A stretch of 23,033 bases of DNA. It comes from a virus. Positions 1 through 8,074 of this stretch are shown here, piece by piece (position 1 is the first letter of the stretch; the number at the start of each line of letters is the position of its first letter). The notes beneath the pieces are model-generated. The model was not told the DNA's origin. It did not search any database and saw only the letters and a list, made by a program, of their open reading frames with translations. A program made the position numbers and the translations under genes. The stretch is from the IMG/VR virus record IMGVR_UViG_3300027906_000161, positions 1 through 23,033 of that record. One strand, given 5' to 3'.

Positions 1-1
1 T

Positions 2-190
2 GAACAGAACCATACGCCTAAGGCGGAGTTCTTACATAAAGGAATTGCAGAACGCAATTTTACTAGAACATGGGCATTAGCTGATGAAGTTAAAGTCACA
101 GGTTCTGAATTGAAGGATGGAGTTTTATCTATTTCACTGGTACATGAAATCCCAGAGGAAAAGAAACCTACATCTATTGAAATTAAATAA
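2..190 (+). CDS. hsp20: Hsp20/IbpA-type small heat shock protein (C-terminal part)
   Basis: The window opens inside a gene whose last 62 codons are visible. The reading LHKGIAERNFTRTWALAD followed by a VKVTGSELKDGVLSISLVHEIP-type segment is the second half of an alpha-crystallin domain, ending in a short tail with an IEI motif, the I-x-I element that small heat shock proteins use in oligomer contacts. Small heat shock proteins are a recognised core gene of T4-like marine phages, where they are thought to help virion protein folding. The 5' end lies outside the window, so length and start cannot be judged. A gap of 18 bases with a good ribosome-binding site separates it from the next gene. Confidence 0.85.
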   Translation, partial: EQNHTPKAEFLHKGIAERNFTRTWALADEVKVTGSELKDGVLSISLVHEIPEEKKPTSIEIK

Positions 191-208
191 TTAAAAGGAG
201 AAGGCGCT

Positions 209-568
209 ATGGCCAACATACAAATCGTTAAACTTACAACAGGTGAAGACTTAATTGGAGATCTTGAAGAACTCGAAATGGAAAGTAGGCAGTTTTTACT
301 TATAAACAAACCTGCTATTATTATGATCATGCCTCAACCTGGAAGTGAAACAGATTTTACTGTTGGGCTAGCGCCTTACGCTCCATTTGCAAAAGATCAT
401 AAAGTACCACTATTTCCAAATCATGTGGTATCTATTTACGACCCTGGTGAAGAAATGCTTAAAACTTATAATGATAAGTTTGGTGTTAAAGAGTCAGGAA
501 TTATTAAACCAGACTTTGTTAATAAAAAAGTTTTAAATGAAGCAAAGAACAACCCTAAAGGAAAATAA
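209..568 (+). CDS. Conserved small phage protein, possibly Sm-like fold
   Basis: A 119-residue soluble protein with a strong ribosome-binding site (AAGGAGAAGG) before its ATG. The N-terminus (IQIVKLTTGEDLIGDLEE) resembles the first strands of an Sm/Hfq-like barrel, in which a regulatory-size beta barrel begins with a 'K-L-x-x-G-E-x-I-x-G' turn. The resemblance is by eye only, so the fold is a suggestion. The C-terminal 30 residues are Lys/Asn rich and probably flexible. No catalytic motif is visible. Its stop overlaps the ATG of the nuclease gene by one base (TAATG), so the two are likely translated from one message. It looks like one of the conserved unknown proteins of marine T4-like phages. 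Confidence 0.7.
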   Translation: MANIQIVKLTTGEDLIGDLEELEMESRQFLLINKPAIIMIMPQPGSETDFTVGLAPYAPFAKDHKVPLFPNHVVSIYDPGEEMLKTYNDKFGVKESGIIKPDFVNKKVLNEAKNNPKGK

Positions 569-969
569 TGTATCAATATAGAATAAACATACACAAAATT
601 ATAGATGGAGATACTGTAGATGTGGATATCGACTTGGGCTTCGGAGTATGGCTTAAAAAACAAAGGATCAGGTTATATGGTATCGACACACCGGAAAGTA
701 GAACCCGTGACCTCGACGAAAAACGATATGGACTCATGGCGAAGAAGTTCCTCACAGAACAGATACAAGATGGAGCTATACTCAAAACGAGGCTCGATAA
801 AAAAGGTAAGTATGGAAGGATACTTGGTGAATTTCTTAGTTTAGATGGTAATACAAATATCAATGAACTAATGATTCACAAACATCATGCCGTTTCCTAT
901 CACGGCGCAAGTAAAGCAGATATTGCTGAAGGACACTTGAAAAATAGGACCAGAGTTAAAGAAATCTAG
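568..969 (+). CDS. Staphylococcal nuclease-like (SNase/thermonuclease) endonuclease
   Basis: A 133-residue protein that is almost entirely one SNase domain. Hallmarks are present in order: IIDGDTVDVDI near residue 11 (first metal-binding Asp), RIRLYGIDTPES near residues 34-45 (first catalytic Arg, Asp, and the Glu that acts as base), and KKGKYGRILGEF near residues 79-90 (second catalytic Arg). The family hydrolyses DNA and RNA with Ca2+. No signal peptide is visible, so it should act in the infected cell, for instance on host nucleic acid or phage intermediates. Its ATG overlaps the upstream stop by one base. The gene ends just before a sigma70-like promoter that starts the polymerase transcript. 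Confidence 0.88.
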   Translation: MYQYRINIHKIIDGDTVDVDIDLGFGVWLKKQRIRLYGIDTPESRTRDLDEKRYGLMAKKFLTEQIQDGAILKTRLDKKGKYGRILGEFLSLDGNTNINELMIHKHHAVSYHGASKADIAEGHLKNRTRVKEI

Positions 970-998
970 TTGACATTAAGTACGAAAGAGTGCATAAT
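970..998 (+). promoter_or_regulatory. Sigma70-like promoter P1 upstream of gp43
   Basis: TTGACA at 970-975, a 17-base spacer ending in AGAGTG, and CATAAT at 993-998. The same arrangement recurs at 9648-9676 and 10120-10148 with an identical 11-base core GAGTGCATAAT, so it is not a chance match. It overlaps the last base of the nuclease stop codon and lies 26 bases before the gp43 ATG, leaving a short leader with an AAGG ribosome-binding site. It presumably lets host sigma70 RNA polymerase transcribe the replication genes. Confidence 0.8.
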
Positions 999-1024
999 GT
1001 CTATATTATGTTTAAGGTGTTGTT

Positions 1025-3520
1025 ATGAATTTTTATACTTATGCGAGGCATTACGGAGATAAGATACTTGTCCGTGGTGTTAAGAATGGACAAAGGTACA
1101 AAGCGAGACATGACTTTAGACCTACTCTATTCGTTCCATCAGAAAAACAATCAGATTATAAAACTATTTACGGCGAACAAGTTTCGCCTATACAGTTTGA
1201 AACGAATAAGGAGGCAACTGCCTTCTTTGACAGATATAAGGATGTTTCTAACTTTCCTATATTTGGACAAAACTACTACGCCTATCAATACATAACCGAG
1301 AAATTTCCCGGTACTGTTGAATGGGATGCTAGTAAAATGGCAATCTACTCTATAGATATTGAAACAACATCTGAAGGTGGATTTCCTAATGTAGACTCTC
1401 CGAGCGAGAAGGTACTCGTTATTACTTTACAAAATAACAGCACCAAGAAAATAACAACCTTCGGACTCGGGGAGTTTACTCCTTCTAAAGAAACAGAACA
1501 TTTAGATGTGGAGTGGATAGGCTGTAATGATGAATATACATTACTTAAAACATTCCTTGAATGGTGGGAAGAAAACTGTCCTGATGTCATTACAGGTTGG
1601 AACTCTAATCTGTTTGATATGCCATATCTTATTACAAGAACAGAAAGAATATTAGGTGAGGGTGAACATAAAAAATTCTCTCCTTTTGGATTAGTTAACA
1701 AACGACCTATTAGGTTTGCTAATCGTGAGATGACAGCATTTGAAATTACAGGTGTTGCACAATTAGATTATTTAGATCTATATAAGAAGTTTACTTATGT
1801 TACTCGAGAGTCTTACAAACTAGATTTTATTGCAGAAACAGAACTAGGTAAAAACAAACTAGAGTCTGGTTTTGACACATTTAAAGAATTCTATGACAAC
1901 GACTGGAACAGGTTTGTTGAATACAATATTATTGATACAGTTATTGTTGACGAACTAGAAGACAAGATGCAACTTATACAGTTAGCTCTTACAATGGCAT
2001 ACGATGCTAAATGTAACTTTGGAGATGTGTTCTCCCCTGTTAGAATCTGGGACTCTTTAATTTACAATTATCTCTGGGAAAGGAAGATTGTTGTAGGACA
2101 AGGTGGTGGTAGAAAAGACAGACAAATTGAAGGTGCTTATGTACAAGAACCTGTCCCTGGTAGTTATGAATGGGTATCTAGTTTCGATGCTACAAGTCTA
2201 TATCCTTCAATTATTATGCAGTACAATATGAGTCCTGAAACTATTGTTCCAGGCTTTAATTATGATGTGAAAGTAGACGATCAACTAGATAGATATAAAC
2301 TAGATAAACTAGTTGAAAAGAACTATGCTATGGCTGGTAATGGCTCTTGTTATACCCGTGAAAAGAAAGGCTTTATGCCTGAACTAGTACAAACATTCTT
2401 TAATGATAGATTAAGATATAAGAAGTTGATGCAGGAGTCTCAGAAGAAGTTCCAGGAGACAGGTGCTAAAGTTTATCAGAATGAGATTGCTAAATACAAC
2501 AATTTTCAGATGGCTCGTAAGATCCAATTAAACAGTTTATATGGTGCCATGGCAAACCAGTACTTTAGATTCTACGATGATAGGATTGCAGAAGGTATTA
2601 CAATGTCAGGACAATTAGTTATTCGAGATACTGCTAAGGCTTTAGATAAGTATATGAATAAAGTATGTGGCACAGAAGATGAAGTGTATTCCTTTTATAG
2701 TGATACTGACTCTTGTTATGTTACATGCCAGAAAATGGTAGATGAATTTTTCCCTAACAAGGAAACAGATAAGGTTGTAGGTTTGTTAGATCAAATTGCT
2801 ACAGACAAAATAGAACCTGCTATTGCTCAGGCAATGGCTAGTTTGGCTAAGTATACAAATGCTTATGAAAATAGAATAGATTTTAAGCGTGAGGTTATCG
2901 CAGACAAAGGTGTATTTGTTGCTAAGAAAAGATATGCCTTAAATGTTTTAGATGATGAAGGACTAAGACTAAAAGATCCTAAGTTGAAAGTTATGGGTTT
3001 AGAAATTGTAAGGTCCTCGACTCCAGCTCCTATTCGTGATAGTTTGAAAGAGGCAGTTCGTTTGGTATTGACTAGTGATGAAGAACACTTACAAACATAT
3101 ATTGCTGAGGCACAGAAAAATTTTAAAACATTATCTGTAGAAGAAATTGCCTTCCCTCGAGGCTGTAACAATTTACAAAAATACACATCTACAGCAGATG
3201 TTTATCAGAAAGGCACACCTATACATGTTCGTGGTTCTTTACTGTATAATAAGCTCTTAAAAGATCAAAGTTTGAACCTTAAGTATGAGAAAATACAAGA
3301 AGGCGACAAGATTAAGTTCCTTTATTTGAAGGAGCCTAATAGTTTACATGAAAATACTATTGCCTTTGTAACTAAACTTCCTAAGGAGTTTGGTGTGAAC
3401 AAATATGTAGATTATGATTTAATATTTCAGAAAGCATTTATTGATCCTTTAGAAAACATATTGAAACCTTTAGGATGGAACACAGAGCCACAAGCTACAC
3501 TAGAGGATTTATTTGGATAA
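1025..3520 (+). CDS. 43: T4-type family B DNA polymerase (gp43)
   Basis: The replicative polymerase, 831 residues against 898 in T4. The 3'-5' exonuclease motifs are intact: YSIDIETT with Asp111/Glu113 (Exo I), GWNSNLFDMPYL (Exo II) and YNIIDTVIVDELE (Exo III). The polymerase motifs follow: SFDATSLYPSIIMQYNMSPE near residue 390 (motif A), KIQLNSLYGAMAN (motif B) and FYSDTDSCYV near residue 558 (motif C, with the catalytic DTD). It should copy phage DNA with proofreading, together with a clamp and the gp41 helicase encoded downstream. The C-terminal LEDLFG resembles the clamp-binding tail of this family. The start follows promoter P1, and the stop overlaps the next ATG by one base. Confidence 0.97.
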   Translation: MNFYTYARHYGDKILVRGVKNGQRYKARHDFRPTLFVPSEKQSDYKTIYGEQVSPIQFETNKEATAFFDRYKDVSNFPIFGQNYYAYQYITEKFPGTVEWDASKMAIYSIDIETTSEGGFPNVDSPSEKVLVITLQNNSTKKITTFGLGEFTPSKETEHLDVEWIGCNDEYTLLKTFLEWWEENCPDVITGWNSNLFDMPYLITRTERILGEGEHKKFSPFGLVNKRPIRFANREMTAFEITGVAQLDYLDLYKKFTYVTRESYKLDFIAETELGKNKLESGFDTFKEFYDNDWNRFVEYNIIDTVIVDELEDKMQLIQLALTMAYDAKCNFGDVFSPVRIWDSLIYNYLWERKIVVGQGGGRKDRQIEGAYVQEPVPGSYEWVSSFDATSLYPSIIMQYNMSPETIVPGFNYDVKVDDQLDRYKLDKLVEKNYAMAGNGSCYTREKKGFMPELVQTFFNDRLRYKKLMQESQKKFQETGAKVYQNEIAKYNNFQMARKIQLNSLYGAMANQYFRFYDDRIAEGITMSGQLVIRDTAKALDKYMNKVCGTEDEVYSFYSDTDSCYVTCQKMVDEFFPNKETDKVVGLLDQIATDKIEPAIAQAMASLAKYTNAYENRIDFKREVIADKGVFVAKKRYALNVLDDEGLRLKDPKLKVMGLEIVRSSTPAPIRDSLKEAVRLVLTSDEEHLQTYIAEAQKNFKTLSVEEIAFPRGCNNLQKYTSTADVYQKGTPIHVRGSLLYNKLLKDQSLNLKYEKIQEGDKIKFLYLKEPNSLHENTIAFVTKLPKEFGVNKYVDYDLIFQKAFIDPLENILKPLGWNTEPQATLEDLFG

Positions 3521-3639
3521 TGGATATTATGGCAGGCTGGGCAATGTTTGGAGTATTAATAGTTTCTAATACCATGATGTATGTATTAATAGATGGTTTT
3601 TTTGAAGGAGATATTGACGGAGTAAAATATGAAAAATAA
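3520..3639 (+). CDS. Small membrane protein, 39 residues
   Basis: A short frame that begins on the last base of the gp43 stop codon (TAATG) and runs 39 codons. One hydrophobic segment (about residues 5-25, with AMFGVLIVSNTMMYVLI) is followed by an acidic tail (GFFEGDIDGVKYEK), as expected for a single-pass inner-membrane peptide. The same TAATG arrangement starts the nuclease gene and the 62-residue gene at 3799, which supports real coupled translation. Its end overlaps the following small gene by 11 bases. Function unknown. Confidence 0.5.
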   Translation: MDIMAGWAMFGVLIVSNTMMYVLIDGFFEGDIDGVKYEK

Positions 3640-3799
3640 AGATGAGAGAGATAGCCACTTCATGTATAGTATATGGAAAAGTGGTTTCAGATGTGGTGGT
3701 TGTGTGATACCACTTGTTATTAACGAGCCATGGGCATGGCAAGTATTTTTAGCAGCTTTTTTTGTTGCAGAGATACTAGGAATTATTGAGGAGTTATAA
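3629..3799 (+). CDS. Small membrane-associated protein, 56 residues
   Basis: A 56-codon frame preceded by GACGGAG, a usable ribosome-binding site. A polar N-terminus (MKNKDERDSHF) leads to SIWKSGFRCGGCVIPLV, with a CGGC pair, and then a hydrophobic C-terminal stretch (WAWQVFLAAFFVAEILGII). It may be a one- or two-pass membrane peptide. It overlaps the upstream frame by 11 bases, and its stop overlaps the next ATG by one base. I recognise no family. The tight fit between neighbours is the main argument that it is expressed. Confidence 0.5.
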   Translation: MKNKDERDSHFMYSIWKSGFRCGGCVIPLVINEPWAWQVFLAAFFVAEILGIIEEL

Positions 3800-3987
3800 T
3801 GGGAACTCATGCTTGGAGAAAGAAAGGCGTAAAAGCTAGAAGGGAAGGTGCTTTAGAAAGACTTAAAGCATCTAAATTTACACCAAAAATTGTGCAAGGA
3901 AAGGAACGCAATGAAAAGAACTGGACAAAGAAGAAGGAAGAACAAATCGCGACACTTGAATCCAGAATTACAGGGGCATACAATTAA
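3799..3987 (+). CDS. Small basic protein, 62 residues
   Basis: Sixty-two residues, rich in Lys, Arg and Glu, with a GTHAWRKKGVKARREGALERLKASKF-type start that looks helical and nucleic-acid friendly. The ATG sits in a TAATG overlap with the previous stop. The last third overlaps the start of the next frame (3911). No known domain is visible. A role in binding nucleic acid or another replication protein is only a guess from its charge and its place between gp43 and uvsX. Confidence 0.5.
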   Translation: MGTHAWRKKGVKARREGALERLKASKFTPKIVQGKERNEKNWTKKKEEQIATLESRITGAYN

Positions 3988-4081
3988 GTTTCAGAAAAAG
4001 AAACTTGAAGATCAAGAAAAAGAGATTGAAGAGCAATGGAAAAGAATACAAAAATTGCAATCATTGGATACGGATTCGTAG
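3911..4081 (+). CDS. Small Lys/Arg-rich protein with coiled-coil tail, 56 residues
   Basis: The ATG at 3911 is preserved behind AAGGAACGCA, a good ribosome-binding site. An earlier in-frame ATG at 3890 has none, so 3911 is preferred. The product begins MKRTGQRRRKNKSRHLNPELQG, a strongly basic segment, and continues as a heptad-like helix (KLEDQEKEIEEQWKRIQKL). It overlaps the 3799 gene by 77 bases and the dehydrogenase start by 46 bases. Small 'RNPxLQG' proteins of this type resemble unknowns of marine T4-like phages, but I cannot assign a function. Confidence 0.5.
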   Translation: MKRTGQRRRKNKSRHLNPELQGHTIKFQKKKLEDQEKEIEEQWKRIQKLQSLDTDS

Positions 4082-4797
4082 GTAAAGCTACAGAATATCT
4101 TCTAAAGGAAAAATTTGAAGAACCTTTAGATGTTTATATTCAAGATCCTGACTTAGGATATACAGTAGATAATTGGGCAGAAATAGATTACGCATTTATT
4201 TGTGTTCCAACTAACCTAAAGAACGGATCTTTAGACACTTCTATTATAGATAAGATACTATCAGAACTTTATATAGGAGTACAACCTATTATTAGGAGTA
4301 CAATAGGTCCTGATCAAGCTGTTCAATATGCTAATAGAGGATTGATTATAATGCCAGAATTCTTGAGAGAGAAACATTGGAAGGAAGATGTTGATGATGA
4401 AAACATTGATCTTTTAATTGGTTGTTATAACTGTGATCCTTTTATAGATTTAATGTCCAGAGGAAATAAATTTGTAAAACAAGTTACACCTGTACAGGCA
4501 AGTGCAATAAAAATGCTTAGAAATGCTGCACTGGCAGTTAAAGTAGGATTAGCAAATGACTTCAAAGCAATCTGTGATGTTTATGATACTGACTATCAAG
4601 TAATACAGGATTTTTTAGAAGAGGATGCTAACTTAGGAGGAACACATTGGGCTGTTCCTGGTCCTGATGGACTACATGGTTTTGGTGGAACTTGTTTACC
4701 AAAAGATTTGACACATGCTTCTTCGCTGTGCTACAATACAAATAACATAATGAAAACAGCTTTGGAAGCTAATAAAAGTAGGAGAAATAATGAGTAA
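4036..4797 (+). CDS. UDP-glucose/GDP-mannose dehydrogenase-like enzyme, short form
   Basis: 253 residues carrying the NAD-binding Rossmann start IAIIGYGFVGKATEYLL (GxGxxG), FICVPTNLKNGSLD, the IRSTIGPD segment, the central-domain helix ASAIKMLRNAALAVKVGLANDF with its conserved Lys/Asn, and the catalytic loop GFGGTCLPKDL with Cys220. These mark the nucleotide-sugar dehydrogenase family, which oxidises UDP-glucose to UDP-glucuronate in two steps. Bacterial enzymes are about 390-450 residues. This one ends soon after the catalytic loop and lacks the C-terminal UDP-sugar-binding domain. It may rely on another subunit or use a different substrate. It overlaps uvsX by 8 bases. Confidence 0.82.
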   Translation: MEKNTKIAIIGYGFVGKATEYLLKEKFEEPLDVYIQDPDLGYTVDNWAEIDYAFICVPTNLKNGSLDTSIIDKILSELYIGVQPIIRSTIGPDQAVQYANRGLIIMPEFLREKHWKEDVDDENIDLLIGCYNCDPFIDLMSRGNKFVKQVTPVQASAIKMLRNAALAVKVGLANDFKAICDVYDTDYQVIQDFLEEDANLGGTHWAVPGPDGLHGFGGTCLPKDLTHASSLCYNTNNIMKTALEANKSRRNNE

Positions 4798-5860
4798 TCT
4801 ATTAGATAAATTACAAAAAAATTCCACGATTAAAGATACAAACATTCTAACTGATTCTAAGTTTTTTAATGATAAAGACTTAATACAGACATCTGTTCCA
4901 GCAGTTAATGTTGCTTTAAGTGGTAAATTGGATGGTGGACTTACACCTGGACTAACAGTATTTGCAGGTCCTAGTAAACACTTTAAAACAGCATTTGCTA
5001 TGCTATTAATTAAGGCACACCAGGAGAAATATCCAGAAGGTGTTGTTTTATTTTATGATAGTGAGTTTGGTGCACCTAAGTCTTATTTTGAGACTTTTGA
5101 TATTGATACTAGCAAAGTATTACATACACCTATTGCAGACATTGAACAATTAAAACATGATGTGATGCAACAATTAAATGGTGTTGAAAGACAAGATAAT
5201 ATTATGATTGTTGTTGACTCTGTAGGTAACTTAGCTTCTAAGAAAGAAGTAGAAGATGCCTTAGAAGGTAAGAGTGTAGCAGACATGACAAGGGCCAAAC
5301 AAATGAAGTCCTTATTTAGAATGATTACACCTCATCTAACAATTAAAGATATTCCTGCTATTGTTGTTAACCATACATATAAAGAGATAGGATTGTTTCC
5401 TAAAGATGTTGTTAGTGGTGGTACAGGTATTTACTATTCTGCAGATAACATTTTTATTATTGGTAGGCGACAACAAAAGACAGGAACAGAAGTTACAGGT
5501 TATGAATTTGTAATTAATGTTGAGAAGTCTAGGTTTGTTAGAGAGAAGTCTAAGATTCCTGTAGAAGTTACATGGGAAAATGGTATTAGCAAATGGTCTG
5601 GTTTACTAGACATGGCTATGGCATCTGGACATGTAATTAAACCTAGTAATGGTTGGTATCAGAGAGTTGATATGGACACAGGAGAAGCAGTTGATCCTAA
5701 AGTAAGAGCTAAGGATTTAGGTAAAGACTTTTGGTTGCCCGTACTCTCAGATTCTAGATTTGGCGAATGGGTACAGAAAGCTTATACTGTTGGCTCTGTT
5801 GAAATGATGGCAGAGGAAATTAGTGAGGAAGACATTGACGCAGAATACGATAAAGTGTGA
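4790..5860 (+). CDS. uvsX: UvsX, RecA-like strand-exchange recombinase
   Basis: 356 residues with the RecA/UvsX ATPase core. The Walker A-like loop is AGPSKHFKT near residues 59-67, the UvsX version rather than the usual GPESSGKT of RecA. A Walker B strand IMIVVDSVGNL lies near residue 140, and VSGGTGIYYSADNIFII follows near residue 210. The family coats single-stranded DNA and drives homologous pairing for recombination-dependent replication and repair in T4-like phages. The C-terminus is acidic (AEEISEEDIDAEYDKV), as in other recombinases. It sits between the polymerase and gp41, the usual order in this phage group. Its last 26 bases overlap a zinc-ribbon frame. Confidence 0.95.
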   Translation: MSNLLDKLQKNSTIKDTNILTDSKFFNDKDLIQTSVPAVNVALSGKLDGGLTPGLTVFAGPSKHFKTAFAMLLIKAHQEKYPEGVVLFYDSEFGAPKSYFETFDIDTSKVLHTPIADIEQLKHDVMQQLNGVERQDNIMIVVDSVGNLASKKEVEDALEGKSVADMTRAKQMKSLFRMITPHLTIKDIPAIVVNHTYKEIGLFPKDVVSGGTGIYYSADNIFIIGRRQQKTGTEVTGYEFVINVEKSRFVREKSKIPVEVTWENGISKWSGLLDMAMASGHVIKPSNGWYQRVDMDTGEAVDPKVRAKDLGKDFWLPVLSDSRFGEWVQKAYTVGSVEMMAEEISEEDIDAEYDKV

Positions 5861-5993
5861 TAGGTGTGAAAAACCTATAGAAGAAAAAGATAAGGCATAT
5901 TGTTTCCATAGTGAAGATGCTGAGGTGTATATTTGTGCACCTTGTGTGGTAGAAGTTTATAAAGATTTTGTAGAGAACGAAAAGAATGCTTGA
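5835..5993 (+). CDS. Zinc-ribbon-like mini-protein, 52 residues, probable TTG start
   Basis: The gap between uvsX and gp41 is filled by an open frame encoding ...IKCDRCEKPIEEKDKAYCF, then CAPC, i.e. two CxxC knuckles (Cys8/Cys11 and Cys34/Cys37) plus Cys23, as in treble-clef or ribbon zinc folds. No ATG is in frame. TTG at 5835 has GAGGA at 5825-5829 with 5-base spacing and gives the natural-looking start MTQNTIKCDRC. GTG at 5823 is an alternative. It overlaps uvsX by 26 bases and gp41 by 8 bases. Function is unknown; helicase- or recombinase-related nucleic-acid binding is a guess. Confidence 0.6.
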   Translation: MTQNTIKCDRCEKPIEEKDKAYCFHSEDAEVYICAPCVVEVYKDFVENEKNA

Positions 5994-7341
5994 TACTATT
6001 ATCCTAGTTAACCTAATAAAAAATGAAAGATATCTGAGAAAGGTTCTACCCTTCCTAAAGGATGATTACTTTTCTGATAACGAACATAAGTTTGCATTTA
6101 ATGAGATTAAAGGTTATGTAGAAAAATACAACAATGCTCCTACAATGGAAGCTATGTCTGTTGCTTTTGATAAAGGAACAGAAGAGGATATTAAGTTATT
6201 ACAGACAATATTTGAATATAAACAAGAGCCTCAGGAACTGCAATGGCTCGTAGATGAAACAGAAAAGTTCTGTAAAGATAAGGCAGTATTTAATGCAGTA
6301 TTAGAAGGTATACAAATTATTGATGGTAAGAAAAAGGATATGACTCCTGATGCTTTGCCTGATATGTTGACTAAAGCATTACAAGTAGGATTTGATACTA
6401 ATGTAGGCCATGACTTTATAGAAGATGCCGATAAGCGTTTTGACTTTTATCATAGGTTAGAAGAAAAGGTTGCTTTTGATTTAGAAATGTTTAACAAAAT
6501 TACAGAAGGTGGTTTATCTAATAAGACTCTTAATATAGCATTGGCGGGTACTGGTGTAGGTAAATCCCTATTCATGTGTCATATGGCGTCTGCTAGCATC
6601 TCTAAGGGACAAAATGTGTTATATATTACCCTAGAAATGTCAGAAGAACGCATCGCAGAAAGAATAGATGCTAACCTAATGAACATTCCTATTATGGATT
6701 TAAAAGACTTATCTAAGCCTATGTTTGATGATAGGATTTCTAAGGTAAATGATAAAATAGAAGGTAGATTAATTGTTAAGGAATATCCTACAGCGTCTGC
6801 ACATAGTGGACACTTCAAGGCCTTGATAGATGAATTAAAATTAAAAAGGAACTTCCATCCTGATATTGTCTTTATAGACTATCTAAATATATGTACAAGT
6901 TCTAGATTCAAACCTGGAAGTAGTGCTAACTCTTATACAATTATTAAGAGTATTGCAGAAGAACTTAGAGGTTTGGCAGTAGAACTAGATGTTCCTATAT
7001 TTAGTGCTACACAGACAACAAGAGGTGGTTATAACAGCAGTGATGTAGAACTTACAGATACATCTGAGAGTTTTGGACTTCCTGCTACAGCAGACTTGAT
7101 GTTTGCTATTATTAGTACAGAAGAGTTAGAACAGATGGGACAGCTAATGATTAAACAGTTGAAAAACAGATATGCTGATCCTACAAGAAACAGAAGGTTC
7201 ATGATTGGTGTGGATAGATCTAAAATGAGATTATATGATTTAGAAGATTCTGCCCAACAGGCCATAACGGATTCAAACATTGATGTTCCTGTATTCGACA
7301 GGGCAAGGACAGAGAGTGCATATGATGATCTTAAATTTTAA
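5986..7341 (+). CDS. 41: gp41-type replicative DNA helicase (DnaB-like)
   Basis: 451 residues, close to T4 gp41. An N-terminal helical domain (about residues 1-140) precedes a RecA-fold motor with Walker A AGTGVGKS at residues 187-194, the H1a-type segment YITLEMSEERIAERIDAN, Walker B PDIVFIDYLNI near residue 295 and the following Gln-containing SATQTTRGGYN motif. It is the 5'-3' hexameric helicase that unwinds the fork ahead of gp43 and works with the phage primase. It ends with a polar tail overlapping the next frame. The ATG at 5986 overlaps the zinc-ribbon frame, and no earlier in-frame start looks better. Confidence 0.93.
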   Translation: MLDTIILVNLIKNERYLRKVLPFLKDDYFSDNEHKFAFNEIKGYVEKYNNAPTMEAMSVAFDKGTEEDIKLLQTIFEYKQEPQELQWLVDETEKFCKDKAVFNAVLEGIQIIDGKKKDMTPDALPDMLTKALQVGFDTNVGHDFIEDADKRFDFYHRLEEKVAFDLEMFNKITEGGLSNKTLNIALAGTGVGKSLFMCHMASASISKGQNVLYITLEMSEERIAERIDANLMNIPIMDLKDLSKPMFDDRISKVNDKIEGRLIVKEYPTASAHSGHFKALIDELKLKRNFHPDIVFIDYLNICTSSRFKPGSSANSYTIIKSIAEELRGLAVELDVPIFSATQTTRGGYNSSDVELTDTSESFGLPATADLMFAIISTEELEQMGQLMIKQLKNRYADPTRNRRFMIGVDRSKMRLYDLEDSAQQAITDSNIDVPVFDRARTESAYDDLKF

Positions 7342-8074
7342 TGGAATAGATTTTGAAGTATTAGATACTGATGTAGCAAAACGCTATGCTAAGTTTCTAC
7401 AAACTAATCTTGATGAGGCTCAGGAGTTTTACTTTATGGGTGAAACTGCAGAAGTAATTCAAGATGAAATAGACAAAATAGTTTTTATGTTAGGTATGGA
7501 ACCTACAAAAGATTTGAATAAACTACATGAATTTTTTGCAGACAATGAAAACGATCCTGAAATGTCAAGATTAAATAATCTTATTCATTATCTTGAATTA
7601 GTGGAAAATGACTTTCCACCTAGATGGGGATATATGACAAGACCTGGTTCATCTGCAGAAATGGAATTGACTCCAGAAGACTATAAGTATTTTACTATTG
7701 AAAGACAACCTGGATGGCTATATATTAATTATGCACATGTAGGTAAACACTTTGCCGAGATTGCTCATACAGCAGATTGGAATATTAAACCTGAACAGTA
7801 TATACCTCAATACTTGGCTAGACCTAGTTTTCATATATGGTTAGGTGATATGATTAACCCTGAGGAAATACCTCAGTTTAATGGAAAGTTATCTTTTGCT
7901 CATAGAAAGTTAAAAGATAGATTAAATTTACCTGCTTTAGACGACCCTGCACTAAGAATAGGCTATATTCCTTTTGCTAAGGTTAAAAGTAGTATAAATA
8001 CATATGATATTGCAGGACTATTATTTAAGTCCAAATTAAAAAATAAGCATATGGAGTTATTTACAAATGGCTGA
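7322..8074 (+). CDS. Conserved phage protein of unknown function, 250 residues
   Basis: I place the start at the ATG ATG pair at 7322/7325, just before the gp41 stop. The frame is open upstream to 7280, but those codons lie inside gp41. The protein is soluble, acidic in its first half (DLNKLHEFFADNENDPEMSRLN) and rich in aromatic residues in the middle (GWLYINYAHVGKHFAEIAH, FHIWLGDMINPEEIP). No catalytic signature is recognised. Position after gp41 suggests a replication or nucleotide-related accessory role, but that is context only. It overlaps the following membrane protein by 8 bases and contains an internal late-promoter-like box. Confidence 0.72.
   Translation: MMILNFNGIDFEVLDTDVAKRYAKFLQTNLDEAQEFYFMGETAEVIQDEIDKIVFMLGMEPTKDLNKLHEFFADNENDPEMSRLNNLIHYLELVENDFPPRWGYMTRPGSSAEMELTPEDYKYFTIERQPGWLYINYAHVGKHFAEIAHTADWNIKPEQYIPQYLARPSFHIWLGDMINPEEIPQFNGKLSFAHRKLKDRLNLPALDDPALRIGYIPFAKVKSSINTYDIAGLLFKSKLKNKHMELFTNG
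7993..8000 (+). promoter_or_regulatory. Candidate late promoter box inside the 7322 gene
   Basis: An exact TATAAATA, the T4-type late consensus, lies 66 bases before the ATG of the holin-like gene at 8067. Being inside a coding region of an AT-rich genome it could be chance. Its position just ahead of likely late membrane/lysis genes makes it worth noting. Confidence 0.35.

Noticed and set aside
620-844. A 74-codon + frame inside the nuclease gene
   Set aside because: Fully inside the SNase gene, whose catalytic motifs are all in the other frame.
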